Shown: positions 18,748 through 28,339 of the stretch, one piece after another
How the letters are laid out: the number at the start of each line of letters is the position of its first letter
How positions within the stretch are numbered: the first letter of the stretch is position 1
Assembly: GCA_003244145.1 (NCBI GenBank)
Contig: QHBM01000117.1
Coordinates: 456-53,224, forward strand
Origin: Chthoniobacterales bacterium
GTDB taxonomy: Bacteria; Verrucomicrobiota; Verrucomicrobiia; Chthoniobacterales; UBA10450
Length of the DNA: 52,769 bases
Direction of reading: 5' to 3'
The notes under the pieces: generated by a model
Told to the model about the DNA's origin: nothing
What the model saw: only the letters and a program-made list of their open reading frames with translations
Database searches by the model: none
Made by a program: the position numbers and the translations under genes

Positions 18748-21207
18748 ATGAACGACATCCGATACGGCTTGCGCCAACTCTTCAAGCATCCCGCCTTCAC
18801 AATCGTCGCCGTGCTCACCCTCGCGCTCGGCATCGGTGCGAACACCGCCATCTTCAGCGTGGTCAACGCCGTCCTCCTCAAGCCGCTGCCGTTTCCCGCG
18901 CCCGATGAGCTCATCGCTGTCGGCATGACCGATAGCCGGCAGAAGGGAACGCAGACCGAACTGGGCTCGCTCTCATATCCGGACTTCTTCGACTTCCGCG
19001 ACCAAAACCGCACGCTGGCCAGCAGTGCAGTGTATCGCGATCGCTCCTTCGCTCTGACGAGCGACGAAGGAGCAACCAGCCTGCACGGCGTAAAGGTAAG
19101 TGCGGAATTCTTCGATGTGCTCGGGATCAAGCCGAAGCTGGGACGCGCTTTCAGCCGCGATGACGATCAGGCTGGCGGTGGAACCGGCGGCTTCAAAGTC
19201 ATCATCAGCGACGATTTCTGGAAAAAACATTTCGGCGGCGACGCGAACGTCCTCGGACGCACGATCCTGCTCGATCGCCGCCAATACACTGTGATCGGCG
19301 TCGTGCCCGCCGGTTTTCAATTCCCGATCCAGAATGAGGCACTCGATTTCTACGTCAGCATTGCGGAAGATGCGGCCAACCCGGACGGCTCGAAACCCCA
19401 GACGGAACAGCGCGGCAATCACACCCTTGAGGCTATCGCACGGCTGAAGCCCCGCGTCACGATCGCGCAGGCGCAGGCGGATTTGGAGGCCATTGCCGCG
19501 GCGTTGGCGAAGCAATACCCAGAATCGAACACTCATTTTGGCGTGGCGTCCAAGTCGTTGCGTGAGGAAATGGTGGGCGATGTGCGCACCGCGTTGTACA
19601 TCCTTTTTGGCGCGGTCTTGTGCGTACTGCTGATCGCGAACGCCAACGTCGCGAATCTTCTCCTCGCGCGAGCCTCGGCCCGCGGAAAGGAGATGGCGCT
19701 GCGCGCAGCGATGGGCGCGAGTCGCGGCCGCATCGTCCGTCAATTATTAACGGAAAGTCTTCTGCTTTCGGGCTTGGGTGGCGCGTTCGGACTGCTCATC
19801 GCGCAATGGGGAACTGAAGCGCTGATCCAGACCGTGCCGCAAAACATTCCGTGCATTAGCACCATCCAACTCGATGGGTCCGTGCTCGGGTTTACTTTGT
19901 TCGCCTCGCTGGTCACCGGCGTCATCTTCGGACTCGTGCCGGCCTGGCAGGCCTCGCATGTCGATCTCAACAGCGCACTGAAATCAGGGACCCGCACCGG
20001 CGGCGGCGGAGAGGGCAAAGGCCGGGTGCGCAATGCGCTCATCATGGCGGAGGTGGCAGTCGCTCTCGTATTGCTCATCTCAGCCGGACTCTTGATCCAG
20101 AGTTTCGCGCGACTCGGCCGGGTGCAGCCCGGGGTGCGGACGGAACGCCTCCTCACCGCGCGCATTTCGTTGCCCGAAGTCGCCTATCCAAAGAACGAAA
20201 ACATCACCGCGTTCCTTAACCAATTCCTGCCGCGGATCCGCGCGTTGCCCGGCGTCGAGTCGGCCAGCACCATCGTGCCGCTGCCCTTGAGCGGCAGCAA
20301 CATGGTGACTTCGTTCGACATCGAAGAACGCCCGCTGCCGGATGGTCAGCGCGCGGGTGCGCCAGTCCGGATCATTGCCACGGACTACTTCAAAACGATG
20401 GGCATCCCGCTGCGGCAAGGCCGCGTCTTCGCCGAAAAAGAACAAATTGATTCCGCGCCCGTGGTCATCGTGAACGAGCGCTTTGCCGCCAAATATTTTC
20501 CAGGTCAGAATATTATAGGCAAACGGATCATGCCCGGTTTTTCCGTGGACGATAAGGGAGAAAAGATGCGGGAAATCGTGGGCGTGGTCGGGAATGTGAA
20601 ACACCTCTCACTGAGAAATGAGGACTCGCCGGAGATGTACCTGCCGCAAACGCAAATCCCCTTCAATATCCTGGCACTCGTCATCCGGACGAGTGTTTCA
20701 AATCCGAGCGCGCTCACCAATTCGGTCCGGAAGGAGCTGACCGCGCTCGACGCGACAATTCCTCTGACCAACGTGCGGGTGTTCGACGAATACATTTCGC
20801 GCTCGCTGGCTCGGCCGCGCTTCAACGCGCTCTTGCTTTCGATCTTCGCCGGGACCGCACTGCTGCTTACCGCGATTGGGATTTACGGCGTGATGGCTTA
20901 CTCGGTCGCGCAACGCACGAGCGAAATCGGAATCCGCATCGCGCTCGGCGCCGGGAAATCCTCGATCTTTCGCCTGGTCGTCGGCCAGGCTATGACACTC
21001 GTCGGCATCAGTCTGGTCGTCGGCGTGGCCGGTGCCTTTGCCGCCACCCGGTTGTTGAACAGCCTGCTCTTCGGCGTCGGCGCTTCCGATCCGGTCACGT
21101 TTGTCGCCATCGTGCTGCTCGTCTCTGCGGTTGCGTTTATTGCCGCGTGGCTGCCCGCTCGACGCGCGACCCGGGTTGACCCAATCATCGCTTTACGCGC
21201 CGAATGA
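18748..21207 (+). CDS. ADOP-family orphan permease (array gene 9, close paralogue of gene 10)
   Basis: An 819-residue member starting [17 protein letters not shown], 16 bp after gene 8. It is very similar to gene 10 throughout. Both have the Gly-rich [10 protein letters not shown] / [10 protein letters not shown] segment in the first periplasmic domain, NANVANL in place of CANVANL in the first membrane block, LSGSN followed by SFDIEERP in the second domain, and an almost identical last 130 residues ending DPIIALRAE. Yet the DNA of that shared end differs at many third codon positions. The duplication is therefore not recent and the protein sequence has been kept by selection. Confidence 0.93.
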   Translation: MNDIRYGLRQLFKHPAFTIVAVLTLALGIGANTAIFSVVNAVLLKPLPFPAPDELIAVGMTDSRQKGTQTELGSLSYPDFFDFRDQNRTLASSAVYRDRSFALTSDEGATSLHGVKVSAEFFDVLGIKPKLGRAFSRDDDQAGGGTGGFKVIISDDFWKKHFGGDANVLGRTILLDRRQYTVIGVVPAGFQFPIQNEALDFYVSIAEDAANPDGSKPQTEQRGNHTLEAIARLKPRVTIAQAQADLEAIAAALAKQYPESNTHFGVASKSLREEMVGDVRTALYILFGAVLCVLLIANANVANLLLARASARGKEMALRAAMGASRGRIVRQLLTESLLLSGLGGAFGLLIAQWGTEALIQTVPQNIPCISTIQLDGSVLGFTLFASLVTGVIFGLVPAWQASHVDLNSALKSGTRTGGGGEGKGRVRNALIMAEVAVALVLLISAGLLIQSFARLGRVQPGVRTERLLTARISLPEVAYPKNENITAFLNQFLPRIRALPGVESASTIVPLPLSGSNMVTSFDIEERPLPDGQRAGAPVRIIATDYFKTMGIPLRQGRVFAEKEQIDSAPVVIVNERFAAKYFPGQNIIGKRIMPGFSVDDKGEKMREIVGVVGNVKHLSLRNEDSPEMYLPQTQIPFNILALVIRTSVSNPSALTNSVRKELTALDATIPLTNVRVFDEYISRSLARPRFNALLLSIFAGTALLLTAIGIYGVMAYSVAQRTSEIGIRIALGAGKSSIFRLVVGQAMTLVGISLVVGVAGAFAATRLLNSLLFGVGASDPVTFVAIVLLVSAVAFIAAWLPARRATRVDPIIALRAE

Positions 21208-21230
21208 AAACGAAGCCACTAATCTTGCAG

Positions 21231-21261
21231 GGTGGATCGGGCGCTCCGCGCGCGATCCACC
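21231..21261. repeat. Hairpin in the spacer between array genes 9 and 10
   Basis: GGTGGATCG (21231-21239) pairs perfectly with CGATCCACC (21253-21261) around a 13-base GC-rich loop. There is no T-run, so it is not a classic terminator. It is unrelated in sequence to the family A elements. Confidence 0.6.
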
Positions 21262-21278
21262 TCAACAATCACATCTTA

Positions 21279-21292
21279 GCCTAACGAGAGGG
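21279..21292 (+). promoter_or_regulatory. GCCTAACGA 9-mer running into the RBS of array gene 10
   Basis: GCCTAACGA (21279-21287) is followed by GAGGGG, so the last bases of the 9-mer begin a purine-rich Shine-Dalgarno sequence. That ends seven bases before the ATG at 21299. The arrangement duplicates that of array gene 2 and decides the start of gene 10. Confidence 0.6.
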
Positions 21293-21298
21293 GTTCAT

Positions 21299-23761
21299 AT
21301 GATGACCGACATTCGCTACGGAATTCGCCAGCTGCTCAAGCATCCTGGCTTCACGCTGGTCGCCGTGCTCACGCTCGCGCTCGGGATTGGCGCGAATACC
21401 GCCATTTTCAGCGTGGTCAACGCGGTGCTCTTAAAGCCGCTGCCGTTCCCGGCGCCCGAGCAACTCGTAGCCATGGGCGGCGTTGATCTGAACGCGACCG
21501 CATCGCCTCCCAGACTCGACTCGCTCTGCTATCCGGATTTCTTCGATTTCCGCGAACAGAACCGCAGTTTTTCCAGTATGGCTATTTATCGCAATCGCAC
21601 CCTCGCGCTCGTGGACGAGAAGGGAGCGCAAAGCGTCAGCGGAGAAAAAGTAAGCGGTGAATTCTTCGACGTGCTTGACATCAAGCCGATGCTTGGTCGC
21701 GCCTTTGGCCGCGCGGATGAGCAGGCGGGCGGTGGACCCGGCGGTCTCAAAGTTGTCGCAAGTTATGGATTTTGGCAGAGCCATTTCAATCACGCCGATG
21801 ACGTGATCGGCCGTGTCCTGATGCTGGATGGCCGTCCTCACACGGTGATTGGTGTAATGCCGCAAGGGTTCCAGTTCCCCATCCAGACCGAATCCATCGA
21901 GCTTTACACCACTATCGCCGAGGATGCGTCGACTCCCGATGGGAGCACGCCCATCACGCAGCAGCGTGGCAGTCACGGCTTGGAAGGAATCGCTCGGGTC
22001 CAAGCGGGCGTGCCGCTGGCCCAGGCGAACCTCGAGCTGCGAACGATCGCGGCGGTCCTGGAAAAAAAGTATCCGGACACGAACACAAAATTTAGCGCCG
22101 GGTCGCAGCCGCTCCGGGATGAAATGGTGGGAGACGTCAGGACCGCGCTCTACGTTTTGTTTGGCGCGGTTGCCTGTTTGCTGCTCATCGCGAACGCCAA
22201 TGTCGCCAATCTCATGCTCGCGCGTGCGTCGGTGCGCGGGAAAGAGATTGCCCTGCGCGCGGCCCTCGGCGCCAGCCGCGGACGGATTGTTCGGCAATTG
22301 CTCACAGAGAGCGTGCTTCTCGCCGGGCTCGGCGGGCTGCTCGGGTTGGTCGTGGCGCAATGGGGCACGGAAGCCCTCGTCGCGGCGGTGCCGCAGAATA
22401 TTCCACGGGTCAGCGCAATTCGGTTGGATGGAGCGGTGCTGGGTTTTACCCTCCTGCTTTCGCTTGTGACCGGCATCGTTTTCGGCCTCGTTCCCGCCTG
22501 GCAGGCATCGCATGTCGATCTTAACACCGCTCTGAAATCGGGCACTCGCGGCGCAGGTGGCGTGGAGGGAAAACATCGGGTGCGCAATGCCCTGGTCATG
22601 ACCGAGGTGGCGCTCGCCTTGATCCTGCTCATTTGCGCAAGCTTGTTGATTCAAACTTTCGCGCGCCTCGGGCGCGTTCAAACCGGCATGAAGACCGAAC
22701 GTCTTTTCACGGCACGAATTGGACTTCCTGAAGCCGCCTACCCCAAGCCGGAAAGTATCATCGCATTTTTTGATCAGCTTATGCCGCGGCTCCGGACGAT
22801 TCCCGGCGTTGAATCCGTGACGGCCGTATGGCCGCTTCCTCTCAGCGGAAGCAATAACGTCAGCTCTTTTGACATCGAGGAACGTCCCATGCCCGAAGGA
22901 CAACAACCGGACAGCCCCATGCGGATCGTGGGCCCGGATTATTTCAAGACCATGGGCATTCCAGTCCGGCAAGGCCGTGGCTTCGAGGAAACCGACCAGT
23001 TCAAGTCTCTCCCGGTCGTGATCGTGAACGAGCAATTCGTGCAAAAGTTTTTCCCCGGTCAAAGTGTCGTTGGCAAACACATCAAACCCAGTTGGGGCAT
23101 TGGCGACGAAAAGCCGCTCATGCGCACCATCGTTGGCGTTGTCGGCAACGTGAAGCACCGCACGCTCAGCATGGAGTTTACGCCGGAAGTCTACATGTCG
23201 ACCTCACAGATCCCGATGGATAATGTGTCGATCGTTGCGCGCACGAGTGTATCCAATGCGGCGGCCATTACTTCCGCGGTCCGTTCCGAACTAGCCGCCC
23301 TTGATCGCAACATACCTCTGGTGCGGGTCCGCGTTTTTGACGAATACCTTGCGCGCGCGCTAGCCCGGCCGCGCTTCAACGCCTTGTTGCTTTCGATTTT
23401 TGCCGGTACCGCGTTGCTCCTGACGGCGATCGGAATTTACGGCGTGATGGCTTATTCCGTTTCGCAACGCACGAGTGAGATCGGGATCCGCATCGCCTTG
23501 GGCGCCGGCAAGAGATCCATCTTTCGCCTTGTCGTCGGCCAGGCCATGACAATCGTCGCGCTTAGTCTGGTGGTAGGAATCGTGGGCGCGCTCGCCGCCA
23601 CGCGCTTGTTAAACAGCCTTCTCTTTGGCATCGGAGCGTCCGATCCGGTCACGTTCATCGCGATCGTTCTGCTTGTCTCCGCCGTCGCCTTTATTGCAGC
23701 GTGGCTACCGGCGCGACGCGCGACGCGGGTCGATCCCATCATCGCCTTGCGTGCCGAATAA
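21299..23761 (+). CDS. ADOP-family orphan permease (array gene 10, last of the array)
   Basis: An 820-residue protein starting [18 protein letters not shown]. The frame is open back to 21101 inside gene 9, but the RBS and family alignment place the start at 21299 (or 21302). It is the near-twin of gene 9, most alike in the C-terminal FtsX block from [16 protein letters not shown] to DPIIALRAE. It ends four bases before the stop of a convergent methyltransferase gene, which marks a sharp right-hand border to the array with no terminator room. A large opposite-strand open frame (21431-23158) is a codon-bias shadow of this gene. Confidence 0.93.
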   Translation: MMTDIRYGIRQLLKHPGFTLVAVLTLALGIGANTAIFSVVNAVLLKPLPFPAPEQLVAMGGVDLNATASPPRLDSLCYPDFFDFREQNRSFSSMAIYRNRTLALVDEKGAQSVSGEKVSGEFFDVLDIKPMLGRAFGRADEQAGGGPGGLKVVASYGFWQSHFNHADDVIGRVLMLDGRPHTVIGVMPQGFQFPIQTESIELYTTIAEDASTPDGSTPITQQRGSHGLEGIARVQAGVPLAQANLELRTIAAVLEKKYPDTNTKFSAGSQPLRDEMVGDVRTALYVLFGAVACLLLIANANVANLMLARASVRGKEIALRAALGASRGRIVRQLLTESVLLAGLGGLLGLVVAQWGTEALVAAVPQNIPRVSAIRLDGAVLGFTLLLSLVTGIVFGLVPAWQASHVDLNTALKSGTRGAGGVEGKHRVRNALVMTEVALALILLICASLLIQTFARLGRVQTGMKTERLFTARIGLPEAAYPKPESIIAFFDQLMPRLRTIPGVESVTAVWPLPLSGSNNVSSFDIEERPMPEGQQPDSPMRIVGPDYFKTMGIPVRQGRGFEETDQFKSLPVVIVNEQFVQKFFPGQSVVGKHIKPSWGIGDEKPLMRTIVGVVGNVKHRTLSMEFTPEVYMSTSQIPMDNVSIVARTSVSNAAAITSAVRSELAALDRNIPLVRVRVFDEYLARALARPRFNALLLSIFAGTALLLTAIGIYGVMAYSVSQRTSEIGIRIALGAGKRSIFRLVVGQAMTIVALSLVVGIVGALAATRLLNSLLFGIGASDPVTFIAIVLLVSAVAFIAAWLPARRATRVDPIIALRAE

Positions 23762-23765
23762 AAAT

Positions 23766-24527
23766 CTAGAGCAGATCTTTACCCACTACTTCCCAGCGTT
23801 CGACATTCTGTCTGGGAGATGACGCGGCCCAGGCAATGTCGCGCACAAATAAGTTGTAAGGCAGGTGCAGCTCCGGATGGCGCGCCGCGGTCCCGCTCAG
23901 CGGGAGGTAATCCACCTTCTCGAAATAAAAGCGCAGCAGCCGATCGAGTTCGCGAAAAGAAAAATGGTGGACGTGCGTTTGCTCGCCTGAAAGCCGCTTT
24001 CCCCGAAACACTTTCCAGCGCCGGTGCAGATGATAATCCAGCGGGGCTGAGCCGATGTAGAGACTGGCCGGCTTCTTTTTCAAAATCCGATGCACCTCGC
24101 CGACAGTGATCGAAGGATAAGGCAGATGCTCCAACACCTCGGTCATCATGACGACGTCGAAACTTTCGTCTCGGAAATTGATGGCCGAAGTGAAATCCAT
24201 CTCGTGACACACGATACCTGCGGCGCGCGCGGCCTGGAGAGCGAGCTGATCGATATCCACGCCGACCCACGAAATAATATTCACGAAATTGATTAGCACG
24301 CCGCCCTGGCATCCGATGTCCACGCCGAGGCTGGCTTCATCGTGGCCGTTCGCCTGAAGGTTCTTTCGATAAAATGGGGTCTTGGCTTCCTCATGCTGGC
24401 GGCCCCAATCGTAATAACCCTCCGGCCGGCTCTCGCCATACTGCTGGTAGAACTCGCGAATCAGCCGCGCCCGGCGGTCCGGTTCGTTTAGCAAAAGTTC
24501 CTCCGGGAATTTATTCGGTCCGCTCAT
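23766..24527 (-). CDS. SAM-dependent methyltransferase (class I)
   Basis: A 253-residue soluble protein with a class I methyltransferase core. Motif I is GVDIGCQGGVL (about 68-78), the acidic strand end is VGVDID, and the UbiG/Methyltransf_11-like VLEHLP motif follows the FDVVMMTEV strand. The substrate is not evident. The C-terminal half (HHFSFRELDRLLRFYF) resembles enzymes acting on lipid, sugar or small-molecule acceptors. It is convergent with the permease array (4 bp between stops). It is divergent from the FAD/Fe-S dehydrogenase gene with only 24 bp between start codons, so the two promoters must overlap each other or the coding regions. Confidence 0.85.
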   Translation of the reverse strand: MSGPNKFPEELLLNEPDRRARLIREFYQQYGESRPEGYYDWGRQHEEAKTPFYRKNLQANGHDEASLGVDIGCQGGVLINFVNIISWVGVDIDQLALQAARAAGIVCHEMDFTSAINFRDESFDVVMMTEVLEHLPYPSITVGEVHRILKKKPASLYIGSAPLDYHLHRRWKVFRGKRLSGEQTHVHHFSFRELDRLLRFYFEKVDYLPLSGTAARHPELHLPYNLFVRDIAWAASSPRQNVERWEVVGKDLL

Positions 24528-24551
24528 GAGCCGCGGTATTGTAGCAACGCG

Positions 24552-27398
24552 ATGACTTCAGGCCAAATGTCGACGCTCACCGCCAGCGATTGCGAAATTG
24601 CGTGCGATGACCTGACGCGAGAGCTCTACGCCACCGACGCGTCGCTCTATCAACTCCGGCCCGCGGCCGTCGCCTTTCCGCGCAGCGCGGGGCAAGCTAG
24701 TTCCATCATCACCGCTGCGGCCGATGCCGGCATTCCCATCACCCCGCGCGGCGCCGGGACCGGTTTGTCCGGCGGCGCGATTGGCGATGGATTGATTGTC
24801 GAATTCTCGCGCTACAATCGCCAGATCACCGGCCTGAATCTGGAGGCGCGCACCGTGCGAACAGGAGCGGGTGTGATTCTGGATCAACTCAATGCGTTTC
24901 TAAAACCTCATGGGTTTTGTTTTGGTCCTGATGTCGCGACCAGTTCGCGCGCCACCATCGGCGGCATGATCGCGAACGATTCCTCTGGCGCGCGCGTGCC
25001 GATTTATGGCACCACCGCTGATCATGTGGTCTCGCAGGAGCTGATTCTCGCGGACGGAAGAATCGAGCAGATAGGAGCCGCTCATAAGACGCTGCAACCA
25101 GAGCGCGAGTTGATCGCGAATCTGATCGTCGCGCACACGGCGGAGATCGCCGAGCGGATGCCGCCGGGATTGCAGAAGCGCTGGTCCGGTTACGCGCTCG
25201 ATCGCTGGCGGCGCGATCCCGGCAATCTCAATAACATGCTTTGCGGCAGCGAAGGAACGCTGGCGGCGATCTTCTCCGCAGAATTGAAGATCGTTCCGCT
25301 CCCGCGCGAGAAAGGGCTCGGCCTGGTCTTCTTCGCTTCCGTTGCGGAAGCGATGCAAGCCACGGTCGAGCTGCTCGACCTCAAGCCCTCCGCCATCGAG
25401 CACATAGACCGTCCTTTGTTCGATCAAACGAAAGGACAGCTGAATTTCGAAGCGGCGCGACAGTTACTCGAGCTCGATTCAAAACCGTGTGAGTCGATCC
25501 TGATCGTTGAGTTCTATGACGACGTCAGCGAGCGGCTCGAACTTCTGGCCGCGCGGCGACTAGGGCTCCGCACCACCATCTGCACCGGCGCGGCTGAGAT
25601 GAATCTGGTCTGGTCGCTTCGCAAAGCTGGCCTGTCGCTGCTGACCGGCCGGAAAGGCGCCGCCAAACCAGTCGCGTTCATCGAGGACGCGTCCGTCCGT
25701 CCGGCGCAATTGCCGGCTTACGTGTCCGGGCTGCAATCGATCATGCAGCCGCTCGGCTTGGAGGTTTGTTACTACGGTCACGCGGCGACGGGCCTGCTCC
25801 ATGTCCGGCCGGTGCTCGATCTCCACACCGCGGCCGACTTGAAGAAATACCGGTTCGTGGCCGATCAAGTCTCAGCACTCGTTAGGCAATTCAAAGGATC
25901 GCTTGCGGCCGAGCATGGCGTGGGGATGGCGCGCACGGAGTATATGGCCGAGCAGGTTGGCGATGAGCTGCTAGAGGTTATGCGCCAGATCAAAGCCTCC
26001 TTTGATCCGAAGAATCTTTTCAATCCGGGAAAGATCTTCAGCGATGGCCGTTTCAAAATAGATAATCACCTTCGGGTCGAATCGGAGGCACTTTTGCGAC
26101 TTCCCTTCGAGCCGGTCCTCGCCTTTGCCTTCAAAGACGAATCCTTTCTCGGCAATCTCGAGCAATGCAATGGATGCGGCGGTTGCCGGAAAGATGCTCC
26201 GACGATGTGTCCCACGTTTCTGGCCACGGGCGAGGAATACATGTCCACCCGCGGCCGGGCCAACGCGATCCGGGCAGCGCTCGAGCTGCGCTTTCACGAC
26301 GATCCCTTACGCGCGGCAGAATTGGATGCAGCCCTCAGTAACTGTCTTTCCTGCAAAGCGTGCACCACGGAATGTCCGTCCAATGTAAACCTCGCCCTGC
26401 TCAAAGCCGAGCTGACGCACGCGCGTCATCGCCGGGATGGATTGCCGTTGCGCGAGCGGATTCTGAGCGCAGTGGACTTGTTAGGCTGGCTCGGTTGCCT
26501 GATGCCGGCCATGGCAAACGCGGCGCTCGATTCGCCGATCATCCGACGCTTGATGAGAAAGACACTCGGCCTAACCGACAAGCGCCCGTTGCCGCATTAC
26601 ACGAGACAAAGATTCGACCATTGGTTCGCGCGACGCGGCCTTACTCCTGCCGAGCGTGGCGACGTCATCCTTTGGGACGACACCTTTGTCAGATATCACG
26701 AGCCGCACATCGGTATCGCCGCGGTGAAAGTGCTCGAGGCGCTCGGATTCCACGTCTCACTCGTGAAGGGACGCAGATGTTGCGGACGCCCCGCTTTCAG
26801 CCAGGGGAATCTGGAAGCCGCCGCTGAAATGGGCCGTCATAATCTTGATCTGCTCCGCGCGACGGATGCCCCGATCCTTTTCCTGGAGCCGTCGTGTTAC
26901 TCGATGTTCGTCGAAGATTATCGGGAGTTGAAACTGGCCGGGACCGAGCCAATTGCGCGACGCTGTTTTCTCTTCGAACAATTCGTGGACAATCTTCTCG
27001 AACGCGAACCGGACGCGATCGCGTTCATCGATCATCCGAGACCGATCGCGATCCACGCGCATTGCCACGCGAAATCGTTGGTCCAATCTCAGTTCATGGC
27101 TCGGCTCGCGGGACGTTTACCGGGTGCTAAAGCCACTCTGCTCGATACCGGCTGTTGCGGCATGGCCGGCGCGTTCGGTGCGCTCGAATCCAAGTACGAG
27201 CTATCGCTCAAGGTAGCCGCGCCGCTGGTGCAGAAGATCGCGGACCAGCCTAACGACACCATCGTTATCGCGTCAGGAACGAGTTGCCGTCATCAGATCG
27301 AGCATCTCACGCCGGTCCGGGCCCAGCATATGGCTGAGTTGCTCGCCGGTGCTCTCGCAGGTAGAACCAGAGAGCAACGTTCGCGAGTAAAAGCGTAA
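24552..27398 (+). CDS. FAD/4Fe-4S D-2-hydroxyacid dehydrogenase (YdiJ-like)
   Basis: A 948-residue fusion of three modules. The FAD-binding type 4 domain is at about 35-230 (RGAGTGLSGGA, GGMIANDSSG, GSEGTL). The FAD-oxidase C domain follows at about 240-500 (YYGHAATGLLHVRP, EHGVGMARTEYM). Next is a GlpC-like Fe-S part with cluster motifs CNGCGGC...C from Cys539 and CLSCKACTTEC from Cys598, and two CCG domains (CCGRPAFSQG; HCHAKS...TGCCGMAGAFG). Such proteins oxidise D-lactate, D-2-hydroxyglutarate or similar acids and pass electrons through Fe-S clusters. The substrate cannot be read from the sequence. An alternative ATG at 24567 is possible. The last 92 bp overlap the convergent CPBP gene. 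Confidence 0.9.
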   Translation: MTSGQMSTLTASDCEIACDDLTRELYATDASLYQLRPAAVAFPRSAGQASSIITAAADAGIPITPRGAGTGLSGGAIGDGLIVEFSRYNRQITGLNLEARTVRTGAGVILDQLNAFLKPHGFCFGPDVATSSRATIGGMIANDSSGARVPIYGTTADHVVSQELILADGRIEQIGAAHKTLQPERELIANLIVAHTAEIAERMPPGLQKRWSGYALDRWRRDPGNLNNMLCGSEGTLAAIFSAELKIVPLPREKGLGLVFFASVAEAMQATVELLDLKPSAIEHIDRPLFDQTKGQLNFEAARQLLELDSKPCESILIVEFYDDVSERLELLAARRLGLRTTICTGAAEMNLVWSLRKAGLSLLTGRKGAAKPVAFIEDASVRPAQLPAYVSGLQSIMQPLGLEVCYYGHAATGLLHVRPVLDLHTAADLKKYRFVADQVSALVRQFKGSLAAEHGVGMARTEYMAEQVGDELLEVMRQIKASFDPKNLFNPGKIFSDGRFKIDNHLRVESEALLRLPFEPVLAFAFKDESFLGNLEQCNGCGGCRKDAPTMCPTFLATGEEYMSTRGRANAIRAALELRFHDDPLRAAELDAALSNCLSCKACTTECPSNVNLALLKAELTHARHRRDGLPLRERILSAVDLLGWLGCLMPAMANAALDSPIIRRLMRKTLGLTDKRPLPHYTRQRFDHWFARRGLTPAERGDVILWDDTFVRYHEPHIGIAAVKVLEALGFHVSLVKGRRCCGRPAFSQGNLEAAAEMGRHNLDLLRATDAPILFLEPSCYSMFVEDYRELKLAGTEPIARRCFLFEQFVDNLLEREPDAIAFIDHPRPIAIHAHCHAKSLVQSQFMARLAGRLPGAKATLLDTGCCGMAGAFGALESKYELSLKVAAPLVQKIADQPNDTIVIASGTSCRHQIEHLTPVRAQHMAELLAGALAGRTREQRSRVKA
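25879..25887 (+). repeat. TCGTTAGGC 9-mer
   Basis: Exact copy inside the FAD/Fe-S dehydrogenase gene, read CTC GTT AGG CAA (Leu-Val-Arg-Gln). This shows that the enrichment is not limited to permease paralogues. Confidence 0.7.
27248..27256 (-). repeat. TCGTTAGGC 9-mer (minus orientation)
   Basis: GCCTAACGA inside the same dehydrogenase gene, read CAG CCT AAC GAC (Gln-Pro-Asn-Asp). Confidence 0.7.
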
Positions 27399-28248
27399 TC
27401 ATTCCCGGAACTCCGGTAATTCCGACGGTAAGAACGTTACCCCCGCTGAAGAAAACCGCCAGGCCCGCCGCGGCGTTGAAGGTGCCGTGAAAGACCGCGG
27501 CGGCCCAGACCGATTCCGCCCGCAATCGCACATAACCTATCAGCGGTGAAACAAGCATCGTCATCAAGGTCATCATGACCGGACCGAGGAGAGGATGGCC
27601 GGGATAGTTGTATCCGTTCACGATCACGGGCAGATGCCACGCGCCCCACAAGAAACCAATCACGAGCGATGACTTCCAAAAACCCAGCGGCTCTAATTCG
27701 CGCAGCAATAAACCGCGCCAGCCGAGCTCTTCGCCAAATCCGGCGAGCGCGTTAATGCTGGGACCCAGGATCAAGACCTGCGCGAAGGACAAGAGCAGGA
27801 GCGCTCCCGGTTTGGCGAGGATCGTGTGATCGAGCTTTCGGTGTAGGTTTGCCAGCCGCTCGGGCGGCAAGTGGTCTCCCAGCTTGCCAATGAAATCGTC
27901 GAGGCCCGTGATTAGCGACACTCCGGGAATCGAAAAGCTGAGAGCGAGCGCGAGAACAACGAGCAACACCGGCAACAACCACGCCACCACCAGCCACGGC
28001 ATGCGGGGCATTCTCAGACCAAGGTCGCGCAATGGGTCTTTATAAATCCATTTCTGCGTGATCACAGCCGCCGTCGCGGGGGCGAACATGTAGAGCGTGG
28101 CCATCACGACGAAGGCGCCCGAATGAACCCGCCCTCCCAAAGCGAAGAAACTGAATCCAAGTGTCCACGCGATCCCGTAAGCCAACGCGAGAAAAACAAG
28201 CGTCTTCCTGAGCGGCGGGACCGACATAACGATTTGGAGATTTATCAT
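27307..28248 (-). CDS. CPBP-family intramembrane protease
   Basis: A polytopic membrane protein of 313 residues with all three motifs of the CPBP (Rce1/Abi) glutamic-type protease family. These are EExxxR at Glu173-Glu174-Arg178 (GEELGWRG), the second-motif His205 in FLWGAWH, and HxxxN at His254-Asn258 (FHGTFN). Roughly eight hydrophobic segments are present. These enzymes cleave prenylated or other membrane substrates in eukaryotes; bacterial members are linked to bacteriocin self-immunity or surface-protein processing, and the role here is unknown. The start is uncertain (GTG 28263, ATG 28248 or ATG 28227), none with a good RBS. Its last 30 codons overlap the 3' end of the convergent dehydrogenase gene. 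Confidence 0.85.
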   Translation of the reverse strand: MINLQIVMSVPPLRKTLVFLALAYGIAWTLGFSFFALGGRVHSGAFVVMATLYMFAPATAAVITQKWIYKDPLRDLGLRMPRMPWLVVAWLLPVLLVVLALALSFSIPGVSLITGLDDFIGKLGDHLPPERLANLHRKLDHTILAKPGALLLLSFAQVLILGPSINALAGFGEELGWRGLLLRELEPLGFWKSSLVIGFLWGAWHLPVIVNGYNYPGHPLLGPVMMTLMTMLVSPLIGYVRLRAESVWAAAVFHGTFNAAAGLAVFFSGGNVLTVGITGVPGMITLLLANVALWFYLREHRRATQPYAGPGPA

Positions 28249-28339
28249 GTCGCGCCGACTCACGTCACGGGTTTGTTTCGAGGCAAAGCGACCGCGCGAT
28301 TTCTGGCGGAACCAATCGAAATGGAGATGTTATGTTTCG

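Noticed and set aside
21431-23158. 575-codon open frame on the minus strand inside array gene 10
   Set aside because: It is exactly antisense to a well-conserved permease, rich in Arg/His/Glu without any fold motif. High G+C at third codon positions makes stop codons rare on the opposite strand. Similar shadows (17889-19130, 5186-6019) occur under the other permeases.
2-23761. The array as a MacAB-TolC type macrolide exporter
   Set aside because: MacB carries an N-terminal ATPase domain and has one periplasmic domain per chain. These proteins start directly with a membrane helix, have two such domains, and no MacA or TolC gene is present.
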